Below, piece after piece: positions 47,603-55,702 of a stretch of 64,000 bases of DNA. The notes under the pieces are model-generated. The model was not told the DNA's origin and ran no database searches. It saw only the letters and a program-made list of their open reading frames with translations. The stretch is from UBA4742 sp963734965 (GTDB taxonomy: Bacteria > Actinomycetota > Acidimicrobiia > Acidimicrobiales > Acidimicrobilacustridaceae), in assembly GCA_963734965.1 (NCBI GenBank), contig CAVTJK010000003.1:1426001-1490000 (forward strand), written 5' to 3'. The number at the start of each line of letters is the position of its first letter. The first letter of the stretch is position 1. The translations under genes and the position numbers were made by a program.

Positions 47603-48757
47603 ATGCCGACCGATCCGACCGTGGCCGATGAGCTCGTCGCCTCCCTGCGCAGCTGGGTGGTCAACGAGGTCCTGGACGTTGCCTCCGCCTACGAGCACGC
47701 CGACGAGTTCCCCGAGCCGCTGGTCGCCCAGATGCGCGCCATGGGTCTGTTCGGAGCCACCATCCCCGAGGCCTATGGCGGGCTCGATCTCGACACGCTG
47801 ACCTACGCCCGGGTCGTCGAAGAGTTGTCGGCCGGGTGGATGTCGCTGTCGGGCGTGCTCAACACCCACATGATCGGGGCCAACCTGATCAAGCGGTTCG
47901 GCACCGACGAGCAGAAGGAGCGGTGGCTCCCGGCGATGGCCACCGGCGAGGTGCGGGGCGCTTTCTCGCTGTCCGAGCCCGACGCCGGCAGCGATACCAA
48001 GGCGTTGCGCTGCAAGGCCACCCGCGACGGCGACACCTACATCATCGACGGCACCAAGATGTGGGTGACCAACGGCGAGCGGGCCGGTCTGGTGGCGCTG
48101 GCGGCGCGGACGCCCGAGGGCATCACCTGCTTCATCGTCGAGAAGGAGCCCGGTCCCAAGTTCGAGGGCATCTCGGTGAGCAGGCACATCGGCAAGCTCG
48201 GATACAAGGGGCTCGAGACCGTCGAGATGGTCTATGACGGCCATCGGGTGCCGGCGGCGAACGTGCTCGGGGGCGAGCAGTGGCTCGGCCGGGGCCTGCA
48301 CCTCATCCTGAGCTCGCTCGAGTTGGGTCGCGTCAACGTCGCGTCGCGGGGGGTTGGCGTGGCTCGGGCCGCGTTCGAGGCGTCGATCAAGTACGCGCAG
48401 CAGCGCGAGACCTTCGGCGTGCCCATCGCATCCCACCAAGCCATCCAGTTCAAGCTGGCTGACATGGCGACCAAGCTCGAGGCGGCGCGTCTGCTCGTGC
48501 ACAGCGCGGCGCGCAAGATCGACAACGGCGAGCGCGCCGATGTCGAGGCGGGGATGGCCAAGCTGTTCGCCTCGGAGACGGCCTTCGAGAACGCGACCGA
48601 GGCCATGCGCATCCACGGGGGCTACGGCTACACGACCGAGCTGCCGATCGAGCGCTACTACCGCGACGCGCCGCTGATGATCATCGGTGAGGGCACGAAC
48701 GAGATCCAACGGATGGTGATCGCGCGCGGCCTGCTGTCGCGCTACGCCGAGAGCTGA
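47603..48757 (+). CDS. Acyl-CoA dehydrogenase family protein
   Basis: 384 residues, ATG start. Motifs: FSLSEPDAGSDTKALRCKA, GTKMWVTNGERAG, QQRETFGVPIASHQAIQFKLADM and AMRIHGGYGYTTELPIERYYRDA. The catalytic base is Glu363 in IIGEGTNEIQR, the medium-chain-type position, so this enzyme and the one at 12343 use different active-site layouts. A 16-bp palindrome of the regulon described here sits 39 bp upstream. It is monocistronic and converges on a glycosyltransferase gene with a 16-bp overlap. The substrate is unknown; the shared operator suggests it works with the P450/SDR/MaoC genes further along. Confidence 0.92.
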   Translation: MPTDPTVADELVASLRSWVVNEVLDVASAYEHADEFPEPLVAQMRAMGLFGATIPEAYGGLDLDTLTYARVVEELSAGWMSLSGVLNTHMIGANLIKRFGTDEQKERWLPAMATGEVRGAFSLSEPDAGSDTKALRCKATRDGDTYIIDGTKMWVTNGERAGLVALAARTPEGITCFIVEKEPGPKFEGISVSRHIGKLGYKGLETVEMVYDGHRVPAANVLGGEQWLGRGLHLILSSLELGRVNVASRGVGVARAAFEASIKYAQQRETFGVPIASHQAIQFKLADMATKLEAARLLVHSAARKIDNGERADVEAGMAKLFASETAFENATEAMRIHGGYGYTTELPIERYYRDAPLMIIGEGTNEIQRMVIARGLLSRYAES

Positions 48758-50085
48758 GCAGCCCCGTCGCGGAGGTCGATGGCCGGCTCGTCGGGCGACG
48801 GGCGCCATCGACGAAGGGCGGCATCGAGGGCGATGCCGAAGCCGATGCAACAGACCAGGTCGAAGGGGGCTCGCAGTCGCGGGGCGGCGATGAACGCCAG
48901 GCTGGCCAGCGTGAAGTAGCCGAGCATGAGGATCATGAGCACGACCAGCGGATCGCGACGGCGGAGCACGAGGCCCACCAGTCCGATCGCGGTGACGACA
49001 TAGAAGATGGGGAGCGTCCACGTGCGGAACGACCAGTCGCGCCCGTCCCAGATCTCGGCCATCCGGTTGACCGACGGGGTCAGCTCGAGGTATTCGCCGA
49101 GGTTGCGCGTGACCACCGGAACGACCTGGCCCGGGTCGTCGCGCAGCGAACGCAGGCCGAGTTGCTGAAGCTCGCGCTGCCAGGTGACCTCGTTGAACTG
49201 GCCGAGCCGGTAGGCCTTGAACGCGCGGGTCGAAGACGGGGTCGACGAACCCCTGTTGCTGGCGAGCCGCGGGCGAGTAGATCGCGGCCATGTTGTATCC
49301 GTTGGACGTGACCAGCACGGGCGACGCCGACCTGGATCCAGTTGCGCACGATCCAGGGCGCGACGACGACCCCGGCCACGATCATGAACTGAAGGCAACG
49401 CTTCCAGCCGACCTGCCAGACGCAGCCAGACAGCGAGGACCAGAGCCAGGCCCTGGGCCGAGGGGCGGGCCAGGATGAGCAGGCCGCCCAGCACGCCTCC
49501 GAGGATCAGTCGCTGGTTACCGAGCGCCAGCACGAGAGCCAGGAGCAGCAGCAGCGAAATGGGCTCGGCCAGCAGCACGACGTCGTTGGCGATGAGCGGG
49601 GGATACAGCGCCACGGCCAGTCCGGCAATGAGGCCGGCCCGCGGCGTGGCCACCATGCGTCCGACCCGCATGGTGAGGATGACGACGCCGACACCGATCA
49701 CGAGGCTGAGCATCCGGCCGGCGACGAGCGACGATCCCGTCAGCCAGAACACGCCCCCCAGCAGCATCGGGTACACCGGAGGGCGAAAGGCCGTGGGGTG
49801 CGTGAAGATCTGGGGATAGGTCTGGTCGAAGCCCCGTCCGGTGGCCAGGTTGTGGGCGATCTCGCGGTACTGGCCGGCATCGCTCAGCGGCACGTAGTGG
49901 GGCGTCACCAGGACCCAGTACAAGATCCGCGCCCCGATGGCTATGGCGACCACGACCAGGGCCTGGCGGGTCGCCGGCGACAGGGCCCGGCGTCGTTGAG
50001 GCCGGTGCTCGGTCTGGTCCGCGCCAACCAGGGGTGGGGATGATTCCGAACGGTTCGGCCCGGGGCCGACCCGAGGCGCTGCCAC
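48742..50085 (-). CDS. Membrane glycosyltransferase, ArnT/PMT (GT39/GT83)-like (frameshifted)
   Basis: About 447 residues. GTG start (VAAPRVGPGPNRSE). After a polar leader comes a first helix (ALVVVAIAIGARILYWVLVT), then a periplasmic loop with LSDAGQYREIAHNLATGRGF, where the Asp corresponds to the catalytic acidic residue of lipid-linked-sugar glycosyltransferases, and about ten further helices including AGLIAGLAVALYPPLIANDVVLLAEP. Breaks lie near 49425, 49325 and 49240, where the sequence switches frames and returns (VVVAPWIVRNWIQVG, LVTSNGYNMAAIYSP). It transfers a sugar from a polyprenyl carrier to a protein or lipid on the outer face. The acceptor is unknown. Confidence 0.8.
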   Translation of the reverse strand: MAAPRVGPGPNRSESSPPLVGADQTEHRPQRRRALSPATRQALVVVAIAIGARILYWVLVTPHYVPLSDAGQYREIAHNLATGRGFDQTYPQIFTHPTAFRPPVYPMLLGGVFWLTGSSLVAGRMLSLVIGVGVVILTMRVGRMVATPRAGLIAGLAVALYPPLIANDVVLLAEPISLLLLLALVLALGNQRLILGGVLGGLLILARPSAQGLALVLAVWLRLAGRLEALPSVHDRGRGRRRALDRAQLDPGRRRPCWSRPTDTTWPRSTRPRLASNRGSSTPSSTRAFKAYRLGQFNEVTWQRELQQLGLRSLRDDPGQVVPVVTRNLGEYLELTPSVNRMAEIWDGRDWSFRTWTLPIFYVVTAIGLVGLVLRRRDPLVVLMILMLGYFTLASLAFIAAPRLRAPFDLVCCIGFGIALDAALRRWRPSPDEPAIDLRDGAAQLSA

Positions 50086-50140
50086 GAGGCACCCTAACTC
50101 CCGGGGACACCGACTCCGGCGGATGCGAGTCGGGTGCGGG

Positions 50141-51835
50141 CTAGCGGTAGGGACGGGTGGGCGCCAGGGGAGCGCCGACCAACTGGCGGGCGAAGCGGTC
50201 GGCGACCGACACCAGTGTGAGGGTCGGGTTGTAGCCGGCCGAGGTCGGGAACACCGACGAATCGGCGACGAGCACGTTGTCGACGTCCCACAGCCGCCCC
50301 TCGGGTCCCACCACGCTCGTGGTCGGATCCGTGCCCATCCGGCACGTCCCCATGATGTGATAGCTCTCCGGCGTGTCGGCGGTCGGTGAGCCGTCGTCCG
50401 CCAGTCGAGGCGACGTCGTGGTGATGACCCACTCGGCGCCGGCGTCTCGGAGGATCGCCTCGTGCAGGGGCGCCACGTGGGCCGACAGCACGAGCTCGTG
50501 GCGGTGCGGTCGATAGGTGACACGACCGGCGGGCAGCCCCCACGCGTCGGTCACGCTCGGATCGAGATCGACCCGGTTGGTGGGTTGGGCCAGATCCTCG
50601 CCCTGCAGCGTGAACACCCAGAGCCGGTCGCGCAGCGACGAGTCGCGCATGGCCGCGCCGTGGTGGCGGCCCGATCCGTAGAGCTTGGCCTCGGCGACGG
50701 GCTGGTTGCCGCCGCCGTGCTCGGTCAGCCCGCCCCGCATCCACGGCAGGCCGGCGTCACGTGCCGCCGCCCGCTGCGCCTCGTCGCCGACGATGGAGTC
50801 GTCGTGGGCCGCCGTCACGCACCGGCCGCGCATGGTGTGGAGGCGGAACGGGAACTGCCCGACGGTCAGGGTCTGGAAGTGGAACATGAGGTTGCGCCCG
50901 ACCAGGCCCGACGAGTTGCCGAGCTCCTGGCCGAGCAGCAGCCGCGGCGTCTCGAAGGCGCCCGCCGCCAACACGACGTGGTCGGCCCGCACCTCGCGCT
51001 CGACGCGGTCGGCGTCGAGGTAGCGCACGCCCGTCGCTCGGCGTCCGGAGGCGTCGAGGGTGACGCCGACGACACGCGATTCCGGGCGGATCTGGCAGCG
51101 CCCGGTGTGCAGGGCGCGCCTCAAGAGGGCGACCGGATCACCCTTGGCGTCGATCGGGCATCCGTACCAGCCGCAGAAGCCGCAGTTGTTGCAGGCCGGA
51201 CGGCCGTCGTAGGGGACCGAGTTGATGCCGGTCGGCGCCCGGTAGGGGTGCAGTCCGGCCCGTTCGGCGGCGGCCATCGAGAGGGTGGCGCCGTACATGT
51301 CGGGACCCGGCGGCATCGGGTAGGGGGCCGACCGCCAGGGCGCGAACGGGTTGGTCTCCTCGCCGGCCACGCCCACGACGCGCTCGACCTCGGCGTAGTG
51401 CGGCTCGAGGTCGGCGTAGGTGAACGGCCAGTCGGCCACGTCGGCGCCGTCGATCGGACCGAACGTCGAGCGAACGCGGAAGTCGTCCTCGCGCAGGCGC
51501 GGCATCTTGGCGTCGGCGTGGTAGCCGCCGCCGCCGACGGTCGACGGGAGCGAGTTCACGTGGCCGACGACCAGGTGGTCGCCGTCGTCCGGACCAGTTC
51601 GGTAGGTGCGCGGCTCGACCAGGGGGTCAGGGCCGAGCAGGTGGCGGTGGATCAGCTTGACCTCGTCGTTCGACAGGTGGCCGAGGGGGCCGTAGGGCGG
51701 ATCGAGCGAGATCAGGTGGTTGCGACCCTTCTCGAGCATGATCACCGACCAGCCCGCTTCGGTGAGGACGTGGGCCACGGCCGAGCCGGCCGGACCCGTC
51801 CCGACGATCACCGCATCCGCGTCTCGATCCGTCAT
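50141..51835 (-). CDS. GMC-family FAD oxidoreductase, large subunit of a two-subunit dehydrogenase
   Basis: 564 residues, intact. ATG start overlaps the stop of the small subunit gene. The FAD-binding motif is AVIVGTGPAGSAVAHVLTEAG (residues 8-28). A Cys-rich segment CNNCGFCGWYGCPIDAKGD and the C-terminal YHIMGTCRMGTD, with DVDNVLVADSSVFPTSAGYNPTLT, carry the GMC signature and the active-site His/Asn pair. Together with the subunit-3-like protein it resembles gluconate 2-dehydrogenase and cholesterol-oxidase-like dehydrogenases that pass electrons to the respiratory chain. The alcohol substrate is unknown. An operator-like palindrome lies upstream of the pair. Confidence 0.9.
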   Translation of the reverse strand: MTDRDADAVIVGTGPAGSAVAHVLTEAGWSVIMLEKGRNHLISLDPPYGPLGHLSNDEVKLIHRHLLGPDPLVEPRTYRTGPDDGDHLVVGHVNSLPSTVGGGGYHADAKMPRLREDDFRVRSTFGPIDGADVADWPFTYADLEPHYAEVERVVGVAGEETNPFAPWRSAPYPMPPGPDMYGATLSMAAAERAGLHPYRAPTGINSVPYDGRPACNNCGFCGWYGCPIDAKGDPVALLRRALHTGRCQIRPESRVVGVTLDASGRRATGVRYLDADRVEREVRADHVVLAAGAFETPRLLLGQELGNSSGLVGRNLMFHFQTLTVGQFPFRLHTMRGRCVTAAHDDSIVGDEAQRAAARDAGLPWMRGGLTEHGGGNQPVAEAKLYGSGRHHGAAMRDSSLRDRLWVFTLQGEDLAQPTNRVDLDPSVTDAWGLPAGRVTYRPHRHELVLSAHVAPLHEAILRDAGAEWVITTTSPRLADDGSPTADTPESYHIMGTCRMGTDPTTSVVGPEGRLWDVDNVLVADSSVFPTSAGYNPTLTLVSVADRFARQLVGAPLAPTRPYR

Positions 51836-52404
51836 GCCGGGTAGGTGACCTCGGCGTCGGTCCAGCCGCGGGGTTGGACGTCGCCGTCGAAGGCGATGGC
51901 CGTCCACGCGTGGCGGTCCTGGTTGCCGCCGTAGACCGGGTCGCCGTAGAGCGCTTCGCAGGCGTGCTCGAAGAGCAGGATCCGAAAGTCGCGATCGAGG
52001 GTGTCGCGCAGGCGCGCCTTCCGGGTGTCGGGGTCGAGCTCGGCGAAGTCGCCGCCGAGAGCGGCCAGCCCGGTGCGGTAGCGCTCCTGCCAGCCGATGA
52101 CCGCGCCGTTGAACTCGCGCTCGGGCCGGTCCTGGGATCCCTCGATGCGGATCCGCCAGGCCAGCTCGTCGAGCGCACCCAGCGCGAGCCACTGGTCGAA
52201 GCCCGGCTCGCCGCCGGCGCGGCCCGAGAAGGGTCCGCCGGCCCAGATGCGGGGCGGGTCGAAGGTGAACGCCCCCAGGAGCTGGTCGACGTAGTCGGCG
52301 CCACCCATCTCGCCCGCCCCTGGGCTCGTGCCGTCGCCCGGGAGCACCACGTCGAGCGCTGCGCTCAACGTGCGGTGTTCGTCGTCGGTGAGCCAGATCG
52401 TCAC
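51832..52404 (-). CDS. Gluconate 2-dehydrogenase subunit 3-family protein
   Basis: 190 residues, GTG start (VTIWLTDDEHRTLSAAL). LTDDEHRTLSAALDVVLPGDG near the N-terminus and GGADYVDQLLGAF are the hallmarks of the subunit-3 family, which accompanies GMC flavoproteins and often helps their export or stability. No signal peptide is visible here. It is coupled by ATGA overlap to the GMC gene. The operator palindrome at 52511 is 107 bp upstream of its start. Confidence 0.85.
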   Translation of the reverse strand: MTIWLTDDEHRTLSAALDVVLPGDGTSPGAGEMGGADYVDQLLGAFTFDPPRIWAGGPFSGRAGGEPGFDQWLALGALDELAWRIRIEGSQDRPEREFNGAVIGWQERYRTGLAALGGDFAELDPDTRKARLRDTLDRDFRILLFEHACEALYGDPVYGGNQDRHAWTAIAFDGDVQPRGWTDAEVTYPA

Positions 52405-52510
52405 GATTCCGGGCCGCCGGGGGTCAGCTCGAACGTGGCGCCCACCCCGACTCCGACGCGATGACCCGGCGCGACCGACACTCCAGAAACCCCCTGTTCG
52501 TCCCCCAAAC

Positions 52511-52526
52511 CTGACGTGTGCGTCAG
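52511..52526. promoter_or_regulatory. Palindromic operator site B (CTGACGTGTGCGTCAG)
   Basis: A perfect 6-bp inverted repeat with spacer TGTG. It lies in the 277-bp gap between the GMC operon and the 540-residue membrane protein gene. The pair transcribed away from it is the GMC dehydrogenase operon, whose first gene starts 107 bp away; the longer distance than at other sites suggests an untranslated leader or a start further upstream. Confidence 0.6.
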
Positions 52527-52681
52527 TCAGCGTACCGCTTCGCCCCGACGCCGAGCAGGTTGAGCAGCGCCGGTTGATGCCGGTGAATCGGGCCGCGGGG
52601 CGGCTACCTCGATCTTCATCTGCCGTCACGAGAAGGTGCCGTGGTCGACGATCTGGCCGACCCTGCGCCACTACGAGTGAG

Positions 52682-54304
52682 CTAGAAGGCCGTCCGGCCG
52701 ACGCCGATCCCGCTTCCGCTCTGCATCACCGTCACCGCTGAGACGTCGTCGGGCACCTGGACGAGGCCGAACAGGTACGAGTGGTGGCCCGCGACGATCA
52801 CGGACTGCTCGCCGCCGAGCGGTGTCGTGTCGGTGCCCTGGCGGGTGAACACCAGAGGCGCGGGCTGGCGGCTCACGGCCACGACCACCCAGTGACCGTC
52901 GACCACGACGCCGGTGGCGCTGAGCGACTCGGCTTCAGACAATCCGACCGCCGTGACCAGCTGGCAGACGGTCGACGTGGTCGTCGTGTCCACGCAGAGG
53001 ATGCCGACGTTGTGTCCACCGTCGCGGAGCTCGAGGTGGCCGCTCGGTAGGTCCGCGGCCGCGATCAGCGAGTCAGCGTGCAGGCGAGCACTGATCTCGG
53101 CGCGCTGGGTACTCAAGCCGGCGAAGTCGGTCAGCTCGACGCTGGCCGCGATGTGCTTTGCCGCATCGAGGTCGAGCGTCCGGCCATCCCCAGACCGCAC
53201 CTCGACCATGCCGCCGTGAGGCCAGGCCTGGATGTACACGTCGTTCTGGATGCCACTGGCTCCGGCATCTGACCCCAGTGACCCGTAGGCCGAGGCGGAA
53301 CCGTCCGCATTGCGAGACCCGTCGAACCAGGTGTCGGCGAATCCCGACTCGTGGACGGCGTCGCAGCGACCGATGCCCTCGGGACAGGTCGTGATGGCCA
53401 GGTATCGGCCACTTGCTGGGTCCTCATAGGTGAGCTCGGTCTGGACTCCCGATCCGCTGTAGTGCGCCGCGGTGGGGGCGACCAGTGTGGTGAGGTCGGA
53501 ACCGGATGGTGCGGCGAAGCCACTCGAAGCCGTCTGGTCGATCCACGTGAGGCTGTTGACGAAGTCGAGGGCCGCCCGTGACGACAGATCCTTGAAGCTG
53601 GCCGTGACGAGGACGCCGCGCTCGGACCAGATCAGCTCGTTGTGCGCTCCGGTGACCGGCTCGAGTGACGTCGAGCTGTCCGAGCTCACCTCGGTCGCCT
53701 GATGGTCAGCCATGAAGAGCTGGCCCGACTGGCCACGAACGGTCTGAACGATGCCATCGGTCGGACGGTCCTGGGCGGACCTTCCGGTCTGGATCCTGAT
53801 GTCGACCTTGGGCCGGTCGTCGGTGCCGAAGAGCTGCGTGGTGAAGTCGGGCGTGTCTGATCCGTTCGGGAACACGCCGCCCGGTCCCGGCTGGTGGGCC
53901 GAGACGGCGATGAGCTGCATGCCCGGTGGCATCCAGATCGGACGCAACGCGCTGTCGGGCCCGGTGGCGGTGATGGAGGCCACATCGAGGCCACCGCGGC
54001 GGTGGCTCGAGCGAGACGTGGCCACGACCAGCGTGCCGACCAGCAGGGCGAACAAGGTCACCGCGGCGACAGCCAGCCAAACCCGATGACTCGGCCGGCG
54101 CCGGTCGGTCGGCAACCGGGTGTTGTCCGGATCGCGCCGCGCGTCGCTCAGATCGACGACGACAGGATCGGGCCGGACCTCGGCCACCGGGGGCGAGTCA
54201 ATGCCCACGAGCGCCCTCCCATGGTCGGACGGCAGGTCGATCGGCCGCATCTGGCCCTCGACCCAGGTGGCGTACTGGCTGATCTGATCCTGGAAGTCAA
54301 GCAT
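52682..54304 (-). CDS. Membrane-anchored extracytoplasmic protein, probable anti-sigma partner
   Basis: 540 residues, intact. No named domain recognised. The N-terminal 70 residues are polar and presumably cytoplasmic; one transmembrane helix follows at about residues 75-95 (VWLAVAAVTLFALLVG), then a 440-residue external region rich in Ser, Thr, Asp and Gly. The start overlaps the sigma factor stop by 8 bp, and this gene order with a single-helix topology is how many ECF sigma factors are paired with their regulators. No zinc anti-sigma motif (H-x3-C-x2-C) is present, so the mechanism would differ. The external part may sense a ligand. Confidence 0.65.
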   Translation of the reverse strand: MLDFQDQISQYATWVEGQMRPIDLPSDHGRALVGIDSPPVAEVRPDPVVVDLSDARRDPDNTRLPTDRRRPSHRVWLAVAAVTLFALLVGTLVVATSRSSHRRGGLDVASITATGPDSALRPIWMPPGMQLIAVSAHQPGPGGVFPNGSDTPDFTTQLFGTDDRPKVDIRIQTGRSAQDRPTDGIVQTVRGQSGQLFMADHQATEVSSDSSTSLEPVTGAHNELIWSERGVLVTASFKDLSSRAALDFVNSLTWIDQTASSGFAAPSGSDLTTLVAPTAAHYSGSGVQTELTYEDPASGRYLAITTCPEGIGRCDAVHESGFADTWFDGSRNADGSASAYGSLGSDAGASGIQNDVYIQAWPHGGMVEVRSGDGRTLDLDAAKHIAASVELTDFAGLSTQRAEISARLHADSLIAAADLPSGHLELRDGGHNVGILCVDTTTTSTVCQLVTAVGLSEAESLSATGVVVDGHWVVVAVSRQPAPLVFTRQGTDTTPLGGEQSVIVAGHHSYLFGLVQVPDDVSAVTVMQSGSGIGVGRTAF

Positions 54305-54767
54305 CGGTTCCCGTCCCTACCTTCAGATGGGCTCGCAAATGATCGAGGCCGCGAGCGCGGTGGTTGCGGACTGTCGAGATCGAGATGTCGAGCAGGCGGG
54401 CGACCTCGGTGAGGCCCCACCCGAACCCGTCGACGAGCCACACGACTTGGCGTTGCATCTCGGTCAGCTGCCCGAGCGCCTCGATCAGTTGCGGCTCCAC
54501 ATCGGGCAGCTCGGTCGGCGCAGGGGCGGGCAGCAGCGGGCCCGGCCCTGGCGGACGGTGGCTGACCCGCCGACGGGCCATGACGTAGAGGTAGCCCTGC
54601 GGGTTGTCGAGCCCTCGTACCCGGTCCCAGTGCTGCCAGGCGTACACGAGCGTGTCGCTCGTCGCGTCGTGGGCCCCATCGAGTCCCGCCACCGGTATGA
54701 GGGCCTGGCAGAGCCGTCGGCCGTACTCGGTGGCGAACCGCCTGAAACCCTGGTCGTCGTCAGCCAC
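54297..54767 (-). CDS. ECF RNA polymerase sigma factor (SigE-like family)
   Basis: 156 residues. Region 2 covers about residues 8-72 (FRRFATEYGRRLCQALIP, then ATSDTLVYAWQHWDRV and NPQGYLYVMARR). Region 4 at about residues 93-148 has a clear helix-turn-helix: LTEMQRQVVWLVDGFGWGLTEVARLL and STVRNHRARGLDHLR. It directs RNA polymerase to a small set of promoters. The leader carries a duplicated 55-bp element, one copy immediately before this gene, which suggests autoregulation. The downstream overlapping gene is probably its regulator. Confidence 0.85.
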   Translation of the reverse strand: MADDDQGFRRFATEYGRRLCQALIPVAGLDGAHDATSDTLVYAWQHWDRVRGLDNPQGYLYVMARRRVSHRPPGPGPLLPAPAPTELPDVEPQLIEALGQLTEMQRQVVWLVDGFGWGLTEVARLLDISISTVRNHRARGLDHLRAHLKVGTGTDA

Positions 54768-54773
54768 ACCTGT

Positions 54774-54830
54774 CTCCCGATTCCGTCGCTCACCCAGGGA
54801 AAGGGGGTCGGCCCGACCGAAGTGTCACAT
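54774..54830 (-). repeat. Direct repeat copy 1 in the sigma factor leader
   Basis: On the minus strand this copy reads TGTGACACTTCGG, a divergent centre, then CCCCCTTTCCCTGGGTGAGCGACGGA and TCGGGAG. It ends 7 bp before the sigma gene start and shares most positions with copy 2. The TGTSACAC start resembles an ECF -35 element, so the unit may be a promoter plus leader. Confidence 0.6.
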
Positions 54831-54915
54831 GGCGGGCCCAGGCCTGTCGCGAGAACGGAGTCCGCCGGCAAGGGAACAGTGGTCTACGAAGCCCTCGTCG
54901 CCCTCAACCATCGTT

Positions 54916-54970
54916 GCTCCCGGTCCGTCGCTCACCCAGGAAGGGGGACCGCGCCCGCGAATGTGTGACA
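54916..54970 (-). repeat. Direct repeat copy 2 in the sigma factor leader
   Basis: On the minus strand this copy reads TGTCACACATTCG, a GC-rich centre, then CCCCCTTCCTGGGTGAGCGACGGA and CCGGGAG. It lies about 140 bp upstream of copy 1, between the aldolase gene stop and the sigma factor. TGTCACA matches a known ECF41-type -35 sequence, though this sigma factor lacks the SnoaL domain of that group. Confidence 0.6.
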
Positions 54971-54994
54971 GGGGCCTCTGGCCGGGTCTCCCGG

Positions 54995-55702
54995 TCAGCT
55001 CATCCAGGTGTGCTCACGGATGTAGCCGTAGACGTTGGTGAAGTCGCGGCGGGCCTTCTCGGGGAGCTCGACCACGCCGCCGAGCAGCTTGGCCCCCCAG
55101 AAGATCTGGGCGTTGTGCTCGACCACGAGCGCGGAGTGCAGTGCATCGTCGACCGACTTGCCGATGGCGACCAGGCCGTGGTTGGCCATCAGCGCCGCCG
55201 ACCGGTCCTTCAGCTTGTCGGCCACCTCGGGTCCGAGGCCGTCGCTGCCCGATCCGAAGTACTCGCACACCGGGACCTCGCCTCCGATGTAGACGACGAA
55301 CTCGTCGATGGCGGCGGGGATCGGCTGGCGGGCGACGGCGAACATCGACGCGTACTTGGCGTGGCAGTGCACCACCGCCCCGACCTCGGGGTAGGCGGCC
55401 AGGGCCGACAGGTGGACGGCCTTCTCCGACGTCGGCGAGCGGTGCCCGGCCACGACCTCACCGTCGAGATCGACGACCACGAGATCGTCGAGGGTCATGG
55501 CCTCGTAGCTGAGCGAGGACGGCGTCAGCACGACCGTGCCGTCGTCGACGCGACCCGAGACGTTGCCGGCGGTGCCTTCGACGAGGCCGCGGGCGTGCAT
55601 GTGCTTGGCCGCGGCCAGCACCGAGTCGCGCACCTCGGCCAGCGGGCGCCCGTTCACCTTCACGTCGGCGTCGGTCGCGACGTCCGAGTCGGATGCGGTC
55701 AT
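54995..55702 (-). CDS. Class II aldolase/adducin family protein
   Basis: 235 residues, intact. ATG start overlapping the dehydrogenase stop (ATGA). The Zn aldolase motifs are GLVEGTAGNVSGRVDDG, VVHCHAKYASMF (H-x-H ligand pair) and ALMANHGLVAIGKSVDDAL, with a third His in LVVEHNAQIF. Members split or epimerise sugar phosphates such as fuculose-1-phosphate or act on related hydroxy acids. Coupling to a D-2-hydroxyacid dehydrogenase points to breakdown of a sugar acid or similar hydroxy acid; the compound is not identifiable. Confidence 0.88.
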   Translation of the reverse strand: MTASDSDVATDADVKVNGRPLAEVRDSVLAAAKHMHARGLVEGTAGNVSGRVDDGTVVLTPSSLSYEAMTLDDLVVVDLDGEVVAGHRSPTSEKAVHLSALAAYPEVGAVVHCHAKYASMFAVARQPIPAAIDEFVVYIGGEVPVCEYFGSGSDGLGPEVADKLKDRSAALMANHGLVAIGKSVDDALHSALVVEHNAQIFWGAKLLGGVVELPEKARRDFTNVYGYIREHTWMS

